Assembly (NCBI RefSeq): GCF_000224145.3
Contig: NC_020170.2
Coordinates: 3,860,646 to 3,924,645 of the forward strand
Origin: Ciona intestinalis
Taxonomy: Eukaryota; Chordata; Ascidiacea; Phlebobranchia; Cionidae
DNA length: 64,000 nt
Reading direction: 5' to 3'
The first letter of the stretch is position 1, and each line of letters begins with the position of its first letter. The notes under the pieces are model-generated. The model had not been told where the DNA came from and did no database searches. It worked only from the letters and a program-made list of their open reading frames with translations. The translations under genes were made by a program, and so were the position numbers. This document shows positions 58,401 through 64,000 of this stretch, piece by piece.

Positions 58401-58889
58401 ATGTATCATATGCCCACTGTCAAGTTATAACATGGGGTCTTTTTAAAGGGAATATAACATACGACACACAAAACATTTTATCATTTAAAACCCAAAGGGA
58501 CTCGATAACAATAAAATTACGACATCGTTCATAACACATACTTTTTGAAATATATTTTGTGGCGAAATTCCCCTTCCTAAAACTAGTTATCGCTATGAAC
58601 CCTCGGTAAACAAATTAAGTCAAATCAAAGACGAGTATTATTAGAAACCTACACCTTACGCTAGTTATCGTTAAACCGGTTTGTGGTATTAGACTGTGTA
58701 TTGGCAAACGAACGGAGTTGTTTAGTGTTCCGGCTTTTTACAAGAAGTTGTTTTAACATAAATTTAAATTTTGTAGAGTATTTTTTACCCCAAGCCTGTT
58801 TTTAACGCCTGTCGCTTTTCTGCTTTAATTTCATTCTCTTCGCTGTTTTGATAAATTTGATCTTCTATTGTATTCGAAGAGATAAAAAA
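55473..58889. other. KLF upstream DNA, no gene seen
   Basis: 3.4 kb without a convincing coding region. Segments at 56040-57120 are CpG-richer than the rest and open in two frames but lack an ATG start and any family resemblance. 57580-57800 is very AT-rich. 58310-58440 holds a degenerate SINE-tail-like stretch ('atgcccactgtcaagttata'). Confidence 0.55.
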
Positions 58890-59030
58890 ATGTTTACCAA
58901 ATATAGTTTGGTTTTGTTAATTATTTTGTGTAACTGTTGTAAAAATATTTGTTCTCCCATACACCGTACAGTAACGCGTCTGCCATTATATAATATGGGC
59001 TCTTCTTCTAACTCGGGTTCGTTTAATTAA
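58890..59030 (+). CDS. Possible small secreted peptide ORF (46 aa)
   Basis: A 46-residue ORF with a signal-peptide-like start: basic residue at position 4, hydrophobic core SLVLLIILCNCC, then NICSPIHRTVTRLPLYNMG and a Ser/Gly/Asn-rich end. The ATG follows an A-rich run. No dibasic cleavage sites and no known family. It could be a real small gene, the first exon of something larger, or chance in AT-rich DNA. Confidence 0.25.
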   Translation: MFTKYSLVLLIILCNCCKNICSPIHRTVTRLPLYNMGSSSNSGSFN

Positions 59031-59134
59031 TATCGATTACACGTGTTGTATATTTTGTAATCCGTTTTCTGGGAACAGAGAGATTATATCATTAGGAACT
59101 CGACAGTGAATATGCACTCTGTTACACTTTCTAC

Positions 59135-59310
59135 TCGATATGGGTGAGGTCCTACAGTGAGACACGCCATTGAACTTGGTACTTAGAGTTCATACACAAC
59201 CCTACGTAATTATACCACTACCCTAACACTGTGTATGCACATTCTATTCTATATGGGTGAGGTCTTACGCACGTCAAAGAATTTGGAATTTAGCCCAGAT
59301 TTGACCCTTT
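59135..59310. repeat. 'gaggtcctat' repeat, two arms in tandem
   Basis: 'atgggtgaggtcctacagtg' and 'tatgggtgaggtcttacgca' about 110 bp apart in the same orientation, each followed by a 'gaacttggt' or 'tttagccca' arm word. Confidence 0.6.
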
Positions 59311-59553
59311 CTTTTCCCATGACCTTTTTATTTTCAATATTGACAAAGTTCTTAAGATTTTTTTCTCAAATGCCGTTGTAGGTAATTACATTTAGGAGAA
59401 TTACGTAGGAAGGCATTAATAATCAACCATTGTCTGCGTAACGACGTCGCGCTCAATTCCCCTTTATCTTGTCCCGGCGCCGTTTGTGTGCAAGTTGTAG
59501 CAACGTGAGGAAAACTAATCTCAATTTAATACGACAGAGTAAGCGACGGTAGT

Positions 59554-59799
59554 TTACATTGCCCGATGGAGATTAAGCAGCGCTGATGGATCGTTATGTG
59601 AAGACTTGACCTTTACATAAGCAATAGCGGCTTGGAAATCAAATGCAGCTCCCGCCGCGGTTGCTACGAATAAACTTGCGTTGTACCTCGGGTACTGCGT
59701 TAACAAGCCTGTTATCTCGGGTTGACTGGAATCATAGCGACCACACGCTTGCGGTGAATAGAATAAGTGATTAATGTCCATATAACGGTGTAGAGACAT
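59554..59799 (-). CDS. Orphan 81-codon ORF, weak
   Basis: Begins with ATG (MSLHRYMDINH) and is more GC-rich in codon use than the surrounding DNA; the alanine-rich middle reads VATAAGAAFDFQAAIAYVK. I recognise no family, and no partner exon with fitting splice sites is evident. It could be an exon of a gene hidden by the gap or chance. Confidence 0.2.
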   Translation of the reverse strand: MSLHRYMDINHLFYSPQACGRYDSSQPEITGLLTQYPRYNASLFVATAAGAAFDFQAAIAYVKVKSSHNDPSALLNLHRAM

Positions 59800-59913
59800 G
59801 CAAGATCGCAGCTTTTTAGGTTAAAGTTAGAAAAGAACTTTGAACTTCGACTAAGAAAGCTGTTTTCAGATTCCATTGTCGGCGCAAACATTTATTATAG
59901 TATATAGACATAT

Positions 59914-60100
59914 AGTAGGGTGGGGGAAGAAGAGATACTCTTTCATTCGATTTTCTTGTCGCATTTGGTAGTCAACAAAGGACATCCGAAGAATTATAAA
60001 ACTGTATCCTCACGACTCCCGTCGACCGATGTTAACTGTTTACAAAAGGAGAATATTTGAATAATATATGCTAAAGGTGTCCCATCTTACCCCATCCTAC
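59914..60100 (+). mobile_element. MITE, GTAGGGTGGGG family, full length
   Basis: 'gtagggtgggggaagaagag', 'cgcatttggtagtcaacaaa', 'tcctcacgactcccgtcgac' and 'tcccatcttaccccatcctac', between TA flanks. Confidence 0.9.
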
Positions 60101-60230
60101 TACACAGGGTCATTCCTACAAATATAAAACTTGGAATACTGAACTGTGTTCTACACATTTTTTTCGCAAACGTTTTTTTTATAAAAAAATTACGACATTT
60201 TTTTTAAGTAATCAGACTTTGTTAAGTATA

Positions 60231-60400
60231 GTAGGTTGGGGTAAGATGGTTCCCTAGTTAGTGGTAAATAAAGAATATCTACAGAATTATATAACCGCAT
60301 GGTCCCGCGACTCAAAAAATCGTTGTTAATTGTTTAAAACCCCATTAGAAAAATATTGGGATATTATGTGAAAACGGTATATATGTTGTACTCCACAGTA
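60231..60400 (+). mobile_element. MITE, GTAGGGTGGGG family
   Basis: 'gtaggttggggtaagatggt', 'agtggtaaataaagaatatc', 'gttgttaattgtttaaaacc' and 'ctccacagtaggctac'. Confidence 0.82.
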
Positions 60401-60708
60401 GGCTACTATATATATATATATATATAAGTCTACTGCAAGCGACGTAAAATCAGGCATACCAACATAATGCATAGCAAGACACGCGCCCCTAATTGCTCAC
60501 GCGTCGGCCTTTTTCTCGAGCACGATAATATAAACATACGGGTCTCAGTTAAGAGAAACGAAAACAGAGCTTTTGTCTAAACTCTACTATATTTGTGGAC
60601 ACGCGTATCGCCTAAACATAAAACAAGCATCAGGTATTCTAAATACTTGCGCCCGTTATGCTGTGTTGTAATGCTTTATGTTTTCGATCATGTTTTCTAA
60701 TCATATAT

Positions 60709-60915
60709 AGTGGGGTGGGGGGAGACGGGACACTTTTTCGTTATATTTTCTCGTCCAATTTGGTAGTAAACAAAGAACATTCAAAGAAATATAAACCGTA
60801 TCCTCGTGACTCCTATATCGACCGTTGTTAATTGTGTATATAGTAGGATGGGGGAAGACGGGACAAATTTGGCACATAATATCCAAATATCCTGATCGTG
60901 TTTTAAACAACTATA
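60709..60915. mobile_element. MITE, GTAGGGTGGGG family, right half inverted
   Basis: 60709-60838 is the left half in forward orientation (gtggggtggggggagacggg to accgttgttaattg). 60839-60912 is the right half in reverse (gtaggatgggggaagacggg to 'gatcgtgttttaaacaac'). Either an internal inversion or two partial insertions. Confidence 0.8.
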
Positions 60916-62149
60916 ACTAATGAATTTTTATTTCGCTTTTAAAGAGTGTTAAACTGTTTGCATAGCAGCGTATTGCGCGGTGTATAATATTCTAATCAGC
61001 AATATTGTACACCAACTCAGCTAAACCGTTAAAATCTTGTATGTTGTAAAGATTAACCTTTCGTTCTTGAGTTTTTGATTTACCAGCCCAGCAGAAAATC
61101 TGATGACTCTCGTAAAACGTTCCAAGGTACATAGCTACGTCGGAAGTTATAAAATGTAGCGCAAGTGTTGTAGCCTACGTCGTGTACACACATGATCCTA
61201 TATAGTTAACCTATGATAATGGCGGTACTGGTAAACCAAGTGTGTTTTGTACGCATGTTAATATGCACTAATGATATACCGATACACATGGAAAATGTTT
61301 CAATTTAGCAGCTAAAATATTGCAGACGAAAACAAATGTATTAACCTAAAATGGCGGCACACTTATTAAACTTAAAAATAATGTGAGTTTCTGTACGAAA
61401 AAGTGTGTAATTTTTATTATTTAAAACCCGGCATTTATACTTTTTAAATAAACATTAAAATTAAAAATTACATAATTGGGTTTAAACACTGTCCAATTTC
61501 TATATCCGACTTAGTCCAACTTTGGCCAATATTAAGTAGAGCATCAACAGCTTGCAATATAAGGCAATTACTGCCAAACTTGCATTCTTAGATTACGTTG
61601 ATACCGCCCTTCAATGTTTTGATGTTTAAACCTAGAAATCCATTGCCCGAAATGTTTTGACCACTGTTTACCTAGAAACTGAGAATTTTCGAAATACGTT
61701 GGCGACCGCAGCAGCCCAGAGATATCGCACAGTATTGAGCAATTACGTTGGGATTAGATAAATTGTTTGTTGCGTAACAGAAAATACATCAATCAAGGAC
61801 CGACACCCGAATCCGCATAGCGGGTTTTCTGTGTTATTATTTCTACCTCTTTAATCCGGTTGCATTTTCTAATCGCGTCGCTCTGGATTTAAAAGCAATC
61901 AAACGACGCTTTACTGAGAATTCGTAAATTAGTAGCCTGGCACTTTGAGTTGAGAATAAACCACTGAAAAGCGACTTACGGCTACGATAGCCACCGCATC
62001 GGGTAAACTCTTTGCTAAGAAGGAATTAGAAACCTCAACATATGTATCTTGTGTTTAGTTCACCCAAGTTCGTCTTGCATTCCGTACGTAATCTGCTCTG
62101 TTTGCTTGGGGGTATACGGGTGTTTAAATCGACGCGAGATACCGTTCTC

Positions 62150-62290
62150 TTATCGCTTAACTATCTGCATAATGACGTCATAATCGTCTGATAATGAAAC
62201 GGACTTATCGCGGGAATCGAAGACGATAAATAGGAATTCCACAGAAGTTTCTAGAAAACAAACACAATATTGATCGCTCCTTATCAATAT
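62150..62290. promoter_or_regulatory. Cluster of GATA, CRE and heat-shock-element matches
   Basis: GATA-type cores: ttatc 62150, gataa 62190, ttatc 62205, gataa 62225 and ttatc 62281. A palindromic CRE, tgacgtca, at 62173-62180. A perfect three-unit heat-shock element (GAAgtTTCtaGAA) at 62244-62256. No gene is visible next to it; the next gene may lie in or beyond the gap. Confidence 0.4.
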
Positions 62291-62361
62291 ATGAACTTGC
62301 GACTAAACAACATGTTTATTCATTGACCCCGCGTCAGGGAAGTAACCCAAAAATATTTTAC

Positions 62362-62535
62362 GTTGGGGTTAATATGGTCCATTTTCATTGTATTACCCCA
62401 TTTGGTGGTAAGCAAAGGATATTTACGGAATTATATAACAGTATCTCTATAAGAAAAAAGTTTTTGTTTGTTAAAACACGCTTACTTTTGATTTAGGTGC
62501 CAACGGTACCCCATCTTTACCCACAGTACTATTAC
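62362..62535 (+). mobile_element. MITE, GTAGGGTGGGG family (diverged subfamily)
   Basis: 'gttggggttaatatggtcca', 'accccatttggtggtaagca', 'gtgccaacggtaccccatct' and 'ttacccacagtacta'. Confidence 0.78.
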
Positions 62536-63550
62536 CCCAGAAGCTTTAAACCTAACAAAATAACCCATTAACTAAACTACATAACTAAACACGTTACGGT
62601 ACCCCTAAATTTACTTTTTACCAAAAATGACAAAAAACATACCCTTTTATTATTTTTGTAAAAAAATTATTATGGTGTTTTCGGATTTGAAGTATTTTTT
62701 ATTTTGAATTGTTTTTCAAAGAAGTTAAACCGGTGTCGCATGATTTGGATTTTCTTTTGTGCAACTGTGTGTGTGACGGATTAACATTAAAGACCGCATG
62801 AACCACATGTGGACTGTATGAAAGAGAATTCCATAAAGTTTCTATACACTGTAAGTTTAAGGTGCTTCCGTTGACTTTATAGACGAAACGTCAAATTAGA
62901 CTTTGTACCTGCCCATTAAACTAAACATTATTCTCCCCATTTACCCCTTGATTGAAGAGCAAAGTCTCAATGCTACGCAAACGGTTGACGTATTCGACGC
63001 ATTGTCCTAATCACGTACGTTCAAATTTAGAATAAGCGGCATTGTTACGAAATATATGCTCACCTGCGTCAGAGATTCGAGATTTAATAAAAAGTTTCAG
63101 AACACCGATTGAACGTTTGCGTCGCGTTGTCATGGCAAACGTGAAGAGAAAGTCCCCGCTCGCCAAAAAAACTTTAAGCCAGATTTCATTACATGTCGTA
63201 ACGTGTATGCGACAGGGTGCAAGTATACGAAGTGTAAATACCACCAACAGCGTCAACCGTTTATGATGTTTTGCCGAGCAAACAAGAGCTAACTGCGTCA
63301 GGCGCCTTTTGTCATCTTCTTAGATCGTATGAAGCAAAATCTCTGACGTAGCTCCGTGATAAATCGCAATTTAAATTTCGTTTTCATTTCTCCCTTTTTA
63401 AAGAGTAAAACATTTCTCCTCGTCTCCAAATATACCATATTTGTTTCTTTCTTTCTCCTAAGTTTGCACACTCTTTCTCTGCCGCATACCGTTCATTCTT
63501 ATTGTCCCCAAATAACTATTAACGGCATATGCAACGTCACAGTTGTAAAG

Positions 63551-64000
63551 NNNNNNNNNNNNNNNNNNNNNNNNNNNNNNNNNNNNNNNNNNNNNNNNNN
63601 NNNNNNNNNNNNNNNNNNNNNNNNNNNNNNNNNNNNNNNNNNNNNNNNNNNNNNNNNNNNNNNNNNNNNNNNNNNNNNNNNNNNNNNNNNNNNNNNNNNN
63701 NNNNNNNNNNNNNNNNNNNNNNNNNNNNNNNNNNNNNNNNNNNNNNNNNNNNNNNNNNNNNNNNNNNNNNNNNNNNNNNNNNNNNNNNNNNNNNNNNNNN
63801 NNNNNNNNNNNNNNNNNNNNNNNNNNNNNNNNNNNNNNNNNNNNNNNNNNNNNNNNNNNNNNNNNNNNNNNNNNNNNNNNNNNNNNNNNNNNNNNNNNNN
63901 NNNNNNNNNNNNNNNNNNNNNNNNNNNNNNNNNNNNNNNNNNNNNNNNNNNNNNNNNNNNNNNNNNNNNNNNNNNNNNNNNNNNNNNNNNNNNNNNNNNN
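63551..64000. other. Assembly gap (N)
   Basis: 450 undetermined bases to the end of the window. Confidence 1.

Larger units (their letters stand above)
59031..63550. other. Gene-poor intergenic DNA up to the gap
   Basis: 4.5 kb with five MITE pieces (59914-62535), a 'gaggtcctat' copy (59135-59310), an AT microsatellite at about 60409-60427, a weak minus-strand ORF (59799-59554) and a motif cluster near 62150-62290. No recognisable gene or RNA. Confidence 0.55.

Noticed and set aside
63042-63266. Overlapping open frames on both strands near the gap
   Set aside because: They mirror each other on opposite strands and start or end without supporting signals.

Overview
The window looks like tunicate genomic DNA, most probably Ciona (C. 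intestinalis/robusta type). It is AT-rich. Its metazoan genes have many short GT-AG introns, and the introns hold hundreds of bases of short repeats: a tRNA-headed SINE with CATTCATT tails, a TA-flanked MITE whose ends read GTAGGGTGGGG, and others resembling families I remember from Ciona. Several start codons sit just after a lone 3' splice site, as expected in an animal that uses spliced-leader trans-splicing or 5'UTR introns. The species call is inference. The last 450 bases are an assembly gap.

Layout. On the minus strand, from the left edge: the 5' part of a FAHD2-type fumarylacetoacetate-hydrolase-domain gene (running off the window), an intronless ClC-2-type chloride channel, a 15-exon DGCR8/Pasha, an intronless TSSC4 homologue, an intronless MIF4GD/SLIP1 homologue and a 6-exon GALE. 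GALE is head to head with a 31-exon plus-strand terminal uridylyltransferase (TUT4/7 type, 21791-40864). The TUT's last intron holds a complete four-exon gene of unknown function on the opposite strand. Next come a 14-exon CARM1/PRMT4 (plus, 41976-51825) and a 3-exon Kruppel-like factor of the KLF1/2/4/17 class (minus, 55433-53547). The final 8 kb shows no convincing gene, only repeats, two weak small ORFs and a cluster of GATA, CRE and heat-shock-element matches.

How the genes relate. I joined exons by hand; for DGCR8, TUT4/7, CARM1, GALE, KLF and the nested gene the reading phase closes at every junction, giving 567, 1448, 578, 359, 481 and 402 residues. RNA-processing genes dominate: DGCR8 (pri-miRNA cleavage with Drosha), TUT4/7 (3' uridylation of pre-let-7 and mRNA), MIF4GD (histone mRNA translation) and TSSC4 (U5 snRNP assembly) lie within about 31 kb, and CARM1 (arginine methylation of transcription and RNA factors) follows. 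Nothing in the sequence shows co-regulation: they are separate genes with gaps of 0.5 kb or more.

I see no cassette that is clearly a new biological system. The best leads are the unknown gene nested in TUT4/7, the three intronless genes, a tryptophan-to-leucine change in the DGCR8 WW-like region, two hAT-type MITEs with perfect 8-bp target duplications, and SINEs lying close to 3' splice sites.
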